Assembly (NCBI RefSeq): GCF_900105075.1
Contig: NZ_FNSK01000001.1
Coordinates: 2,825,001 to 2,889,000 of the forward strand
Length of the DNA: 64,000 bases
Direction: 5' to 3'
DNA from: Rhodobacter sp. 24-YEA-8
GTDB lineage: Bacteria > Pseudomonadota > Alphaproteobacteria > Rhodobacterales > Rhodobacteraceae
The translations under genes and the position numbers were made by a program. Positions 35,056 to 43,432 of the stretch are shown here, in pieces. Each line of letters opens with the position of its first letter. Positions within the stretch are counted from its first letter, which is position 1. The notes under the pieces are model-generated. The model saw only the letters and a list, made by a program, of their open reading frames with translations. It searched no databases and was not told the DNA's origin.

Positions 35056-35883
35056 TCAGTCGCGCAGAAGCTCGTTGATCGAGGTCTTGGACCGCGTCTG
35101 CGCATCGACCCGTTTCACAATCACCGCGCAGTAAAGGTTCACCCCGTTCTTCGAGGGCAGCGAGCCCGCGACAACGACCGATCCTGCCGGCACTTCGCCA
35201 TACATCACTTCGCCGGTCTCGCGGTCGACGATCTTGGTCGATTTCCCGATGAACACACCCATGCCCAGAACCGAGCCCTCGCGCACGATGCAGCCTTCGA
35301 CCACTTCCGACCGCGCGCCGATAAAGCAGTTATCCTCGATGATGGTCGGGCCGGCCTGCATCGGTTCCAGCACGCCTCCGATGCCAACGCCGCCGGAAAG
35401 ATGCACGTTCTTGCCGATCTGCGCACAGGAGCCAACGGTCGCCCAGGTGTCGACCATGGTGCCCTCATCGACATGCGCGCCGAGATTGACGAAAGACGGC
35501 ATCAGCACCACGCCTTTCGCGATATAGGCCGAGCGGCGGACGATGCAGTTCGGCACCGCGCGGAAACCAGCGGTTTTCCATTCGGCTTCGCCCCAGCCGT
35601 TGAACTTGCTGTCGACCTTGTCCCACCAGGTGCCGCCCTGCGAGCCGCCCTCATGGATCTCCATATCTTTCAGCCGGAAGCCCAGCAGGACCGCCTTTTT
35701 CGCCCATTGGTTCACATGCCAGACACCATCTGCCTGGCGCTCGGCCACCCGCAGCTGGCCTTTGTCGAGCGATTCCAGTGTCGCCTCGATCGCATCACGC
35801 GCCTCGCCTTTCGTGGCCGGGGTGATGGTATCGCGCGCCTCCCAGGCGGCCTCGATTGCGGTTTCCAGCGCGGCGTTCGACAT
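35056..35883 (-). CDS. dapD: Tetrahydrodipicolinate N-succinyltransferase
   Basis: DapD transfers a succinyl group from succinyl-CoA to tetrahydrodipicolinate in lysine and meso-diaminopimelate synthesis. The 275-residue length is exact for the family. It has an N-terminal helical domain ([18 protein letters not shown]), then the left-handed beta-helix hexapeptide region from about 110 ([23 protein letters not shown]..., [19 protein letters not shown]) and a C-terminal [24 protein letters not shown]. The ATG at 35883 follows GAGGAGAT. Confidence 0.97.
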   Translation of the reverse strand: MSNAALETAIEAAWEARDTITPATKGEARDAIEATLESLDKGQLRVAERQADGVWHVNQWAKKAVLLGFRLKDMEIHEGGSQGGTWWDKVDSKFNGWGEAEWKTAGFRAVPNCIVRRSAYIAKGVVLMPSFVNLGAHVDEGTMVDTWATVGSCAQIGKNVHLSGGVGIGGVLEPMQAGPTIIEDNCFIGARSEVVEGCIVREGSVLGMGVFIGKSTKIVDRETGEVMYGEVPAGSVVVAGSLPSKNGVNLYCAVIVKRVDAQTRSKTSINELLRD

Positions 35884-36022
35884 GTGGATCTCCTCGGGCA
35901 GATTTATTCGGACAGTTTTGTTCTGGCAGGCTTCGTTCGTGACAGGGTTTTGTTCAGGTCCATGGGGCTATAAGGCTTGTATCCGGGTCACGCAATCGGC
36001 CCGGTGACTGGTGGGAGGTATC

Positions 36023-36844
36023 ATGAACGACGAGTCGCGCAATCATCCGTTCCGGGACAGTGGCCAGGATCTGGTCGCGGCAGATAAATGCCCCGATACG
36101 CTGCAGACCCGCGCCCCGGCTTATCGGCTGGCCTTTGCCGACCAGGATTTTCTGACGCGTGAGGATCTGCGCCCGGTAAGGCTGCAGCTGGAACTGCTGA
36201 AGCCGCAGCTGATCATGGATGAACGCGGGATCGAGACCACCATCGTCCTGTTCGGCGGGGCCCGCATTCCCGCGCCGGAACATCGCGATCAGGCAAAAAC
36301 CAAAGCGCTGGCCGATCTCTCGCCCTATTACGATGAGGCGCGCCGCTTCGCGAAGATCATGACCGAACGCAGCCTGGGGTCTTACGGGCGCAAAGGCGTG
36401 ATCGTGACCGGCGGCGGGCCGGGTGTGATGGAGGCAGGAAATCGCGGCGCAGCAGATGCCGGGGGCCATTCCATCGGCCTCAATATCGTGCTGCCGCATG
36501 AACAGGCGCCGAATGCTTATGTTTCACCGGATCTGTGCTTCAACTTCCACTATTTCGCGATCCGCAAGATGCATTTCCTGATGCGGGCCGAGGCCATCGT
36601 GGTCTTCCCCGGAGGCTTTGGCACGCTCGACGAGATGTTCGAGGCGCTGACCCTGATCCAGACCCATCGGATGAAGCCCGTACCCTTCCTGCTCTTTGGC
36701 AAGAGCTGGTGGGAAAGTGTGGTTAACTGGAGCCAACTGGCGGATGCGGGGGTGATTTCCCCGGAAGATCTCGACCTCTTCCGCATGGTCGAGACCGCAG
36801 AAGAGGCGATTTCGGTGATCGACGGCTGGAAAAAGCCCTGCTGA
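36023..36844 (+). CDS. LOG-family nucleotide phosphoribohydrolase-like protein
   Basis: The 273-residue protein carries the LOG/lysine-decarboxylase-like motif PGGFGTLDE at 196-204 and the upstream VTGGGPGVMEAGNRGA block. LOG enzymes cleave nucleoside 5'-monophosphates to a base and ribose phosphate. The N-terminal ~90 residues precede the core, as in the longer bacterial subfamily. The ATG at 36023 has GGGAGG 5 bp upstream. It stands alone between divergent dapD and convergent gst; the true substrate is unknown. Confidence 0.85.
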   Translation: MNDESRNHPFRDSGQDLVAADKCPDTLQTRAPAYRLAFADQDFLTREDLRPVRLQLELLKPQLIMDERGIETTIVLFGGARIPAPEHRDQAKTKALADLSPYYDEARRFAKIMTERSLGSYGRKGVIVTGGGPGVMEAGNRGAADAGGHSIGLNIVLPHEQAPNAYVSPDLCFNFHYFAIRKMHFLMRAEAIVVFPGGFGTLDEMFEALTLIQTHRMKPVPFLLFGKSWWESVVNWSQLADAGVISPEDLDLFRMVETAEEAISVIDGWKKPC

Positions 36845-36849
36845 ATGCA

Positions 36850-36871
36850 CGGGCGGGGGTAACCCCGCCCG
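36850..36871. terminator. Hairpin between convergent LOG and GST genes
   Basis: CGGGCGGGG-GTAA-CCCCGCCCG forms a perfect 9-bp stem in the 34-bp gap between two convergent genes. No T-run follows on either strand, so termination strength is uncertain. Confidence 0.5.
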
Positions 36872-36878
36872 CAGCTCC

Positions 36879-37574
36879 TTACCCGCGGGCGGGGATATTC
36901 ATGGCGCGCTGCATGGCCGGGCGCGCAAGGATCCGGTCCAGATAGGCCGGCACGTTTTTCAGATCCGCCCAGCCTGCGATCTCTGCGGCTTTGTAAAACC
37001 CCTTCAGCGTATTGAGCCAGGGGCCGATTGCCATATCGGCAATGGTATATTCGCCAACCAGCCAGTCCTGCCCCTCAAGCGCCTGATCCAGCACCTTCAG
37101 CAGCCGCTCTGCCTCGGCACGGTAACGTTCCTTCGGGCGCGGATCTTCGATCTCTTTGCCCGCGAAATGATGAAAAAAGCCAAGCTGGCCGAACATCGGA
37201 CCAAGCCCACCCATCTGGAACATCAGCCACTGGATCACCTGCCAGCGTTTGGCCTCGGGCAGAAACTTCCCGCTTTTCTCGGCCAGATAGAGCAGGATCG
37301 CCCCGCTCTCGAACAAGGGCAGCGGCTTATCCCCCGGCCCATGCGGGTCAATCATCGCCGGGATCTTGTTATTCGGGTTCAGCGACAGGAATTCCGGGCT
37401 GAGCTGGTCATTTTTCCCGAAATCGACCAGATGCGCCTCATAGGGAAGGCCGGTCTCCTCCAGCATCAGGGACACTTTGATCCCATTGGGCGTGGGCAGC
37501 GAATAAAGCTGGATCACCCCGGGATTGAGCGCGGGCCAGCGCGCCGTCACCGGAAAAGCTGAAAGTGTGGACAA
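36879..37574 (-). CDS. Glutathione S-transferase (YfcG/YghU-like)
   Basis: A 231-residue GST. The thioredoxin-like N-terminal domain contains [20 protein letters not shown] and the glutathione site [11 protein letters not shown] and [19 protein letters not shown]; the helical C-terminal half contains [19 protein letters not shown]. YfcG-type enzymes reduce disulfides with glutathione rather than conjugating it. The start is TTG at 37574, 5 bp after a perfect AGGAGG; no nearby ATG has a comparable site. Convergent with the LOG gene, divergent from mscL. Confidence 0.88.
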   Translation of the reverse strand: MSTLSAFPVTARWPALNPGVIQLYSLPTPNGIKVSLMLEETGLPYEAHLVDFGKNDQLSPEFLSLNPNNKIPAMIDPHGPGDKPLPLFESGAILLYLAEKSGKFLPEAKRWQVIQWLMFQMGGLGPMFGQLGFFHHFAGKEIEDPRPKERYRAEAERLLKVLDQALEGQDWLVGEYTIADMAIGPWLNTLKGFYKAAEIAGWADLKNVPAYLDRILARPAMQRAMNIPARG

Positions 37575-37723
37575 TATGGCCTCCTGCGGCTGTTTTGCTA
37601 AGAGATAGGCAATTTTTCCCAGTGGGTAAGCCCCAATTTATGTGCGATATTCCTGCGGTAACTGTGCGTGAAGCGCAGAGAAGCGGACCGGCGCAAGAGC
37701 CGGAGGAAACAAGGGACAGTCAG

Positions 37724-38110
37724 ATGCTCAATGAGTTCAAGGCCTTTATCTCGCGCGGCAATGTCATCGACATGGCCGTCGGTATCATCATCGGCGCAGC
37801 CTTCACCGCCATCGTCACGTCGCTGGTCGATGACCTCGTCAATCCGCTGATCGGTCTGATCGTCGGCGGCATCGATTTTTCGAATGTCAGCTTCGGCCTT
37901 GGCGAAGCACAGTTCAAAATCGGCAGCTTCATCAATGCCGTGATCAAGTTCCTGATCATCGCCTGGGTGGTCTTCCTGCTGGTCAAAGGGATCAACCGCG
38001 TCTCGCAACTTGGCAAGAAGAAAGAAGAAGCGGCCCCGGATGCGCCGGCCGCCCCGACCGAGGCAGAGCTGCTTCAGGCGATCCTGGTCGAGCTGAAATC
38101 GAAAGCCTGA
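37724..38110 (+). CDS. mscL: Large-conductance mechanosensitive channel
   Basis: MscL is a homopentameric inner-membrane safety valve opened by membrane tension in osmotic downshock. The 128-residue protein has the amphipathic N-terminus [20 protein letters not shown], first helix about 15-45, a short periplasmic loop, second helix about 68-90 and a charged C-terminal helix rich in Lys and Glu ([18 protein letters not shown]). AAGGGA lies 7 bp before the ATG. Single gene followed by a strong terminator. Confidence 0.97.
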   Translation: MLNEFKAFISRGNVIDMAVGIIIGAAFTAIVTSLVDDLVNPLIGLIVGGIDFSNVSFGLGEAQFKIGSFINAVIKFLIIAWVVFLLVKGINRVSQLGKKKEEAAPDAPAAPTEAELLQAILVELKSKA

Positions 38111-38118
38111 TCTGACAG

Positions 38119-38147
38119 AACGGCCCGCCTCTCGCGGGCCGTTTTCG
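38119..38147 (+). terminator. Intrinsic terminator of mscL
   Basis: AACGGCCCGC-CTCTC-GCGGGCCGTT is a perfect 10-bp stem with a 5-nt loop running into GTTTTCGATT, 8 bp after the mscL stop. Confidence 0.9.
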
Positions 38148-38430
38148 ATTGCGCAGGCGGTTGCACCCCGTCGCCGCTGCATGTCAGCCGGGCGACCAGG
38201 GTGACGCCACCCTCAGAGCTCCGGTCATTGGCCGATATGACATTGCCTTATAAGCGGGGGCCAGCATCCGGAGAAACAACGCGATACACCTGCCGCCCGG
38301 TGCGGGGCGGGGGAGATCTGGCGCACAGGCAGCGGCGCCGCTGTCCGTGGCAACCCGCTGATGGCCACGCTCCGGCCCGGCGGCGCCGTAACTGCGGCGG
38401 ATTTCATGGTTTTCAGAAGCACGACAAAGG
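38148..38430. other. Gene-free stretch between mscL and rpsU
   Basis: I see no convincing protein or RNA gene. Short open frames exist on both strands, but their residue composition (Arg/Pro/Ala runs) is typical of random high-GC frames. No mobile-element sequence is recognised. Confidence 0.4.
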
Positions 38431-38458
38431 AAAACCCCCAACCACGAGGGCGGGGGTT
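38431..38458 (-). terminator. Intrinsic terminator of rpsU
   Basis: On the minus strand AACCCCC and GGGGGTT pair around a 12-nt partly paired loop, followed by a short T-run (GGTTTTCC). It lies about 108 bp after the rpsU stop, so it would give a long 3' tail. Confidence 0.65.
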
Positions 38459-38565
38459 GACCTTGTAAGGACCGAACGGCCCCAGTGTTCACGTCCCTGT
38501 CTGATCCCCTGGAAAACCCGAAGGACCAGATCGGGAAACGCCTCAAAGCTACCTCGCGGTAAGGC

Positions 38566-38772
38566 TCAGAGTGCGCCTTCGCGTTGCGCTTTCTTGCGCG
38601 CGAGTTTACGCGCACGGCGGATCGCTTCGGCTTGCTCGCGAGCTTTCTTAACCGACGGTTTCTCGAAATGTTGCTTAAGCTTCATTTCACGGAAAACGCC
38701 TTCGCGCTGCAGCTTCTTTTTCAGAGCACGGAGTGCCTGTTCGACGTTATTGTCGCGGACGCTGACCTGCAT
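38566..38772 (-). CDS. rpsU: 30S ribosomal protein bS21
   Basis: A 68-residue, very basic protein ([20 protein letters not shown] at the start; [20 protein letters not shown] in the middle; [12 protein letters not shown] at the end) matching bS21, which sits near the anti-Shine-Dalgarno end of 16S rRNA and aids initiation. AGGAAGG precedes the ATG. Divergent from coq9; followed by a terminator. Confidence 0.96.
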   Translation of the reverse strand: MQVSVRDNNVEQALRALKKKLQREGVFREMKLKQHFEKPSVKKAREQAEAIRRARKLARKKAQREGAL

Positions 38773-38876
38773 GTGGTTGTCACCACCTTCCTAAGCTAGA
38801 GTTGCACATATTTGTGCAGGCCCGGCGCGCATAACAGATGCAGGGGCTCCTGTCCACCTTTCGACCTGCGGAGACG

Positions 38877-39578
38877 ATGATGGAAGCGGCAATTGCAAGG
38901 GAAAAACTGCTGGATGCGGCCCTGGCGCATGTGGCGTTCGATGGCTGGTCCGAGACCACGCTGAAGGCGGCGGCGGCTGATTCGGGGGTGGCGCCAGGCC
39001 TTGCGGCTGCGCTCTTCCCGCGCGGCGGGATCGATCTGGCGCTGGCCTGGCATATGCGGGGCGACCGCGAGATGGCGCGGATCCTTGCCGAAGAGGATCT
39101 GGCCGCGCTGCGCTTTCGCGACCGGGTGGCGCGGGCGGTGCTCCTGCGGCTGGAAATCGCGGATCGCGAAGCGGTGCGGCGGGGCACCACGCTTTTCGCG
39201 CTGCCCCAGCACAGTGCCGAGGGAAGCCGTGCCATCTGGGGCACCGCAGATGCGATCTGGACCGCGCTTGGCGATACATCGGATGATCTGAACTGGTACA
39301 CGAAACGCCTCAGCCTCTCGGCTGTCTATGGTGCCACGGTTCTGTTCTGGCTGGGCGATGACAGTACCGGCCTTCAGGCAACGCGCGACTTCCTCGACCG
39401 CCGCATTGAAAATGTGATGCAGTTCGAGAAAGCGAAAGCAGCCCTTGCCAGCAACCCGATCGGCAAGGCACTGATGGGGCGACCGCTGAAATTCCTCGGC
39501 CGGATCCGCCCTCCCGTCCTGCCCGATGATCTGCCGGGCCAGGAGGCCAGGGGCGGCAAAGGCCCCCGCCCGTTCTGA
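38877..39578 (+). CDS. coq9: COQ9 family ubiquinone biosynthesis protein
   Basis: The 233-residue protein has an N-terminal TetR-like helical part (REKLLDAALAHVAFDGWSET) and the COQ9 domain (GLAAALFPRGGIDLALAWHMR, then ALGDTSDDLNWYTKRLSLS and RRIENVMQFEKAKA). COQ9 proteins bind lipid and present quinone precursors to a hydroxylase in ubiquinone synthesis. The helical start can be mistaken for a TetR regulator, but no DNA-binding motif follows. I chose the ATG at 38877 (GGAG 4 bp upstream); an ATG at 38838 lacks a ribosome site. Confidence 0.92.
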   Translation: MMEAAIAREKLLDAALAHVAFDGWSETTLKAAAADSGVAPGLAAALFPRGGIDLALAWHMRGDREMARILAEEDLAALRFRDRVARAVLLRLEIADREAVRRGTTLFALPQHSAEGSRAIWGTADAIWTALGDTSDDLNWYTKRLSLSAVYGATVLFWLGDDSTGLQATRDFLDRRIENVMQFEKAKAALASNPIGKALMGRPLKFLGRIRPPVLPDDLPGQEARGGKGPRPF

Positions 39579-39650
39579 TCCGCCCTCCGCCCCCTTTCCG
39601 CGTCACTGACCCGCCCCCCGCATCCCTGCCCGCAAAGACAAAGCAAGCCC

Positions 39651-40658
39651 ATGCCCCTTTCCGACAAACTCTCTGATTCCATGCAGGCCATCGAGATCGT
39701 CGCCCCCGGCGGCCCGGATGTGCTGCAACCCTGTACTCTGCCGGTGCCAGTGCCGGGCCATGGCCAGATCGTGATCCGGGTGGCCTATGCCGGGGTGAAC
39801 CGCCCCGATGCGCTGCAACGCGCCGGCGCCTATGCGCCGCCCGCGAATGCCTCGCCACTGCCCGGGCTGGAATGTTCCGGCACGGTGGTCGAGACCGGCC
39901 CCGGCGTCTCGCGTTGGAAGATCGGCGAGACGGTCTGCGCGCTGCTCCCGGGGGGTGGTTACGCGGAATATGCGCTGTGCCACGAGACCCATGCGCTGCC
40001 GGTGCCCCAGGGCATGTCGATGAAAATGGCCGCCTGCCTGCCCGAGACCTGCTTCACCGTCTGGTCGAATATCGTGATGCGCGGCGGGCTGCAGGCGGGC
40101 GAGAAATTCCTTGTTCACGGTGGCACTTCGGGGATCGGCACCACGGCGATCCAGATTGCCAGAGCACTCGGAGCACGGGTCTTCGCAACCGCTGGCAGCG
40201 ATGAGAAAGCCCAGGTCTGCCTCGATCTTGGCGCAGAAGCCGCTTTCAACTATCGCACCCGTGATTTCGTGACAGAAATGCGCAAGCTGGGCGGCGCGGA
40301 TCTGATCCTAGACATGGTTGGTGGCAGCTATATCCCAAGGAATATCAAAGCCCTCGCCGATGATGGCCGCATCGTGCAGATCGCCTTCCTGCAAGGCGCC
40401 AAAGCCGAAGTGAATTTCGCCGAGGTGATGATGCGCCGCCTGACCATCACCGGCTCGACCCTTCGCCCGCAAAGCGACATCGCCAAGGCCCGGATCGCGC
40501 GCGACCTGGAACGCGAGGTCTGGCCGATGATCGCCCGGGGCGCGCTGAAAGTGGTGCTCGACAGCGAATTCACACTTGGCGACGCAGCCAAGGCGCATGA
40601 GCGGATCGAATCCCCCGGCCATATCGGCAAGATCGTGATGAAGGTAGAGAATTCCTGA
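39651..40658 (+). CDS. NAD(P)H:quinone oxidoreductase (PIG3/Qor-like MDR)
   Basis: A 335-residue medium-chain reductase without zinc ligands. It has the substrate-site AGVNRPDALQRAGAY, LPGLECSGTVVETG, and the nucleotide-binding GGTSGIG at 157-163. The closest known type is TP53I3/PIG3 quinone reductase, which uses NADPH. The ATG at 39651 is used here; MQAIEIVAPGG at 39681 would also give a full domain. It lies 72 bp after coq9 on the same strand, and a shared quinone theme is possible but not shown. Confidence 0.88.
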   Translation: MPLSDKLSDSMQAIEIVAPGGPDVLQPCTLPVPVPGHGQIVIRVAYAGVNRPDALQRAGAYAPPANASPLPGLECSGTVVETGPGVSRWKIGETVCALLPGGGYAEYALCHETHALPVPQGMSMKMAACLPETCFTVWSNIVMRGGLQAGEKFLVHGGTSGIGTTAIQIARALGARVFATAGSDEKAQVCLDLGAEAAFNYRTRDFVTEMRKLGGADLILDMVGGSYIPRNIKALADDGRIVQIAFLQGAKAEVNFAEVMMRRLTITGSTLRPQSDIAKARIARDLEREVWPMIARGALKVVLDSEFTLGDAAKAHERIESPGHIGKIVMKVENS

Positions 40659-40681
40659 TCCGGGCGCGGGCTGCCCCCTGC

Positions 40682-40712
40682 ATCTGCGGCGGGAGTATCC
40701 CGATCAGGGGAA
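40682..40712 (-). repeat. Dispersed extragenic element, inverted copy
   Basis: Read on the minus strand: CCCTGATCGGGATACTCCCG. The ATACTCCC core matches the elements at 17367 and 62287, followed by G/C-rich arms. It sits between the quinone oxidoreductase and the convergent RNase T2 gene. Confidence 0.4.
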
Positions 40713-40758
40713 TGCAACTTCCTCCTGACCTCCGCCGGAGGCTTCCGGAGTGTGGCTT

Positions 40759-41400
40759 TCAGCGCACCGCGTCGAGCACCGCGTCTTTCAGCCGGCAGTC
40801 GCGGATCGCGCCCTCCCCACAGCGGCGCGGCGCGAGATCTTTGGTCAGACAGATCCGAACCTCGCGAATGGCACCGCCCTGGCAGATGATGGTGACCTGA
40901 TCGGGTTTCAGCCCCGGATTTGCCTCAAGAAAAGCGCCCTCGATCACTTCGGCGGGCACTTTAAGTGTCTTGGACATGCGGGCAAAGACCGGCGGGATTT
41001 CGACTTTTTCATAGGCCTCGCGTGCCTTTGCGTAATAGTCCCCCGGCGCGAGACCCGAACAGCGCCCATGCTTTTTCCACTGGTAAAAGGCATAGCCCGC
41101 GCCCCCCATCACATCCGCAATTGCGGCCGATTCAGAACGGGTCGGATCGCGCTCCACCGTGCGACAGTAAGATGGCCAGCCCTTTTCCTTTTGCGGCCAG
41201 AGCCCATGCAGCACAAAGGTCAGCCCGCGCCCGATATCGCATTGCGGATCGCGGCGCGCATCGCCTTCGGCCTCGCACCAGCCCGCGGACCAGGACAGCG
41301 CCATGACGTAATAGTCGAAATCGCCCGCCCTCTCACCCTCGGCTTTCGCCGGAAAGACAGTCAGCAGGCACAAGGTGACGAGCGACAGGATCCGCAGCAA
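40759..41400 (-). CDS. Ribonuclease T2 family protein with altered CAS2 motif
   Basis: The 213-residue protein has a signal peptide (LRILSLVTLCLLTVFPAKA, cleaved near residue 20), so it is exported to the periplasm. Motif CAS1 is intact: LTFVLHGLWPQ with H65 and W68. Motif CAS2 reads FYQWKKHGRCSG, keeping K110 and H111 but having Gln107 where known T2 enzymes have the catalytic Glu. Six or more cysteines suggest disulfides. It may be weakly active or act on a special substrate. The start is TTG at 41400 with GAGGGA 8 bp upstream. Single gene, convergent with the oxidoreductase. Confidence 0.88.
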   Translation of the reverse strand: MLRILSLVTLCLLTVFPAKAEGERAGDFDYYVMALSWSAGWCEAEGDARRDPQCDIGRGLTFVLHGLWPQKEKGWPSYCRTVERDPTRSESAAIADVMGGAGYAFYQWKKHGRCSGLAPGDYYAKAREAYEKVEIPPVFARMSKTLKVPAEVIEGAFLEANPGLKPDQVTIICQGGAIREVRICLTKDLAPRRCGEGAIRDCRLKDAVLDAVR

Positions 41401-41554
41401 TTTTACTTTCCCTCAGGCAGGAATCGCACTATACGGCAGGGTAATTCCCCGACATCGGAGAACGTGAACCAAAGGTTCACAGCCGTTTTCCCGGCGCGGG
41501 AGAGATTTGTAAAGGCCAACCCTGCTAGCAGGGCAACAGCTGAAAGGAAGTCCT

Positions 41555-42322
41555 ATGTCGAAGCCGATTATGGCCCGCGCGACCGCCGTCTGGCTGGTGG
41601 ACAACACGACCCTGACCTTCAGACAGATCGCCGATTTCTGCGGCATGCATGAGCTTGAGGTCCAGGGCATTGCCGATGGTGATGTCGGTGGTGGCGTCAA
41701 AGGGTTTGACCCGATCGCCAATAACCAGCTTGAACAGGTCGAGATCGACCGTGGCGAGAAAGACCCGCTCTACAAGCTCAAGCTCAAGTTCAACGCCGCC
41801 GCTCTGGGCGAGGAAAAGCGCCGTGGCCCGCGCTATACCCCGCTCTCGAAACGCCAGGACCGCCCGGCGGCGATCCTCTGGCTGGTCAAGTTCCACCCGG
41901 AGCTGTCGGATGGCGCCATTGGCAAACTTGTCGGCACCACCAAGCCGACGATCCAGTCGATCCGCGAACGCACCCATTGGAATATCCAGCATATCACCCC
42001 GGTTGACCCGGTCGCGCTTGGTCTGTGCCGCCAGTCTGAGCTGGATGCCGCCGTGCAGCAGGCCGTTCGCCGCAAGGCAGCCGAAGGCGGCGTGATGTCG
42101 GATGACGAGCGTCGCAAACTGGTTTCGACCGAGCAGAGCCTCGGCATGGAGCCGGTGGCGCGTGTCGAGACCGCTCTCACCGGGCTTGAGGTCTTTGGCG
42201 AGGAGCAGCCTGTCGAAGAGGAAGAAGCGGAAGAGAAGGACTTCTCGGATGCCGACAGCTTCTTCTCGCTGCCCTCCGGCGACAAGGATGAGGACGAGGA
42301 CGACGAGTCTGACCGTCGCTGA
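41555..42322 (+). CDS. trcR: DUF1013 cell-cycle regulator TrcR
   Basis: A 255-residue protein of the alphaproteobacteria-specific DUF1013 family, named TrcR in family databases. ATAVWLVDNTTLTFRQIADF and GMHELEVQGIADGDV form an N-terminal helix-turn-helix-like part; RGPRYTPLSKRQDRPAAILW and VGTTKPTIQSIRERTHWN are the conserved second block. The C-terminal 55 residues are a strongly acidic tail (EEEEAEEKDFSDADSFF). It probably binds DNA or RNA polymerase during the cell cycle. AAGGAAG precedes the ATG; a strong terminator follows. Confidence 0.9.
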   Translation: MSKPIMARATAVWLVDNTTLTFRQIADFCGMHELEVQGIADGDVGGGVKGFDPIANNQLEQVEIDRGEKDPLYKLKLKFNAAALGEEKRRGPRYTPLSKRQDRPAAILWLVKFHPELSDGAIGKLVGTTKPTIQSIRERTHWNIQHITPVDPVALGLCRQSELDAAVQQAVRRKAAEGGVMSDDERRKLVSTEQSLGMEPVARVETALTGLEVFGEEQPVEEEEAEEKDFSDADSFFSLPSGDKDEDEDDESDRR

Positions 42323-42357
42323 GCCACGATCCGCGCAGCAACTGACATGAACCGAGC

Positions 42358-42389
42358 AAAAAACCGGGCCCTGCGCCCGGTTTTTTTCT
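42358..42389 (+). terminator. Intrinsic terminator of trcR
   Basis: AAAAAACCGGGC-CCTGC-GCCCGGTTTTTTT gives a GC stem extended by A-T pairs and ending in a long T-run, 36 bp after the trcR stop. Confidence 0.93.
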
Positions 42390-42490
42390 TTGTCTCGCCT
42401 TAGTTCAGCGATCTTTGCCATAGATGACAAAAGCGGATCAGCGGGGGCTGATCCAGTCTGATGTTTCTCTGGAACGTGGATGCTGCTGCC

Positions 42491-42973
42491 ATGAAGCTGT
42501 CTCTGTTGCCGTCTCTGACGGCCGCCTTTCTTGCTCTGTCCTTACCCGCGCTCGCCTGCACGGCTGCTTCCGAGCGGCAGCAGATCCGCCAGGAATTCGC
42601 GCAATGGGTCAATGGATTGCGCGCGGAACGGGGCCTTGGGCCGCTACGCCTCAACGGAACCCTTGACCGTGCCGCAAGGGGTCACGCCTGTGACATGGCG
42701 GTGAATGCCTTCATGAGCCATAGCGGCTCGAACGGCTCGTCGCTGAAGACGCGGCTGAAACGGGCGGGCTACGGGCTTAAGACCGCGACCGAGAACCTCG
42801 CGACCAGCAGTTCCGCGCCCAATTCGGCGACGCCGGCGCGGCTCTGGCTGAATTCGCCCTCGCATCTGGTCAATCTGCTCAATCCCAATATCACCGAGAT
42901 GGGGCTTGAGATCACCGTGGCGCGCGGCAAGACCTATTACGTCTTTGTCGGCGGCCATCCGCGCCGCAGCTGA
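42491..42973 (+). CDS. Secreted CAP-domain (SCP/PR-1-like) protein
   Basis: The 160-residue protein has a signal peptide (MKLSLLPSLTAAFLALSLPALA) and a CAP domain: FAQWVNGLRAERGLGPLRLN, HACDMAVNAFMSHSG, TENLATS and LWLNSPSHLVNLLNPNITEM, with the two histidines (in HACDM and SHSG) typical of the fold. Bacterial CAP proteins are exported and their reactions are mostly unknown. An upstream ATG at 42461 is possible, but the ATG at 42491 gives a normal signal peptide. Convergent with the next gene with only 3 bp between stops. Confidence 0.85.
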   Translation: MKLSLLPSLTAAFLALSLPALACTAASERQQIRQEFAQWVNGLRAERGLGPLRLNGTLDRAARGHACDMAVNAFMSHSGSNGSSLKTRLKRAGYGLKTATENLATSSSAPNSATPARLWLNSPSHLVNLLNPNITEMGLEITVARGKTYYVFVGGHPRRS

Positions 42974-42976
42974 GCC

Positions 42977-43309
42977 CTATGCGGGCCAGCGCGCCCGGGC
43001 CAGGATCGGGGCGTCGCCTTCGGGCGGTGCCTCGCCTGTTTCCCAGGCGTAAAGGCGGATGTGATCCGGGCGGATGCCATCCGGCCCGGCAATCACCTGC
43101 CATTCAAGGTGAAACCCCTCGGGGATCAGCCCTTCGGCCCAGAAAGTGATCTCTTCACTGTCCAGCGCCTCAGACGGCAGCGCCGGCCAGCCATCAGCAT
43201 CGCCCCAGAAAACCAGCGCCTCGATCTCCGGATCCTCACCCGCAAGACGTGCCAGCGGCTGCAGAAACAGCTCTTCCGGTGTCTTTTCCTGCGGCTTTTT
43301 CGGCGCCAT
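42977..43309 (-). CDS. Hypothetical protein, 110 aa
   Basis: I do not recognise a family. The ATG at 43309 follows a perfect AGGAGG. The protein begins MAPKKPQEKTPEELFLQPLA, then is acidic and rich in Trp, Pro and Glu (DADGWPALPSEALDSEEITF, GFHLEWQVIAGPDGIRPDH), with no signal or membrane segment. The frame stays open to 43468, but that part overlaps the region before rnr and is not needed. Convergent with the CAP gene and divergent from rnr. Confidence 0.65.
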   Translation of the reverse strand: MAPKKPQEKTPEELFLQPLARLAGEDPEIEALVFWGDADGWPALPSEALDSEEITFWAEGLIPEGFHLEWQVIAGPDGIRPDHIRLYAWETGEAPPEGDAPILARARWPA

Positions 43310-43432
43310 ATCGGCCTCCTGCGGGGTGGCCCGCATAAGCGGGGGCTGCGGACGACCCCGCATAAGCGCGTGAAAGCGCAGCCTGTCAAGCATCCGCTTC
43401 CCGGCTGGCAAGGCGCGTGCTAGGTCTGAGAC

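Noticed and set aside
38201..38794. 197-codon plus-strand frame across the mscL-rpsU gap
   Set aside because: Mostly antisense to rpsU and random-looking Arg/Pro-rich residues; no ribosome site.
38877..39578. TetR-family regulator call for this gene
   Set aside because: The N-terminal helices look TetR-like, but the conserved C-terminal blocks (NWYTKR, RRIENVMQFEKAKA) identify COQ9.
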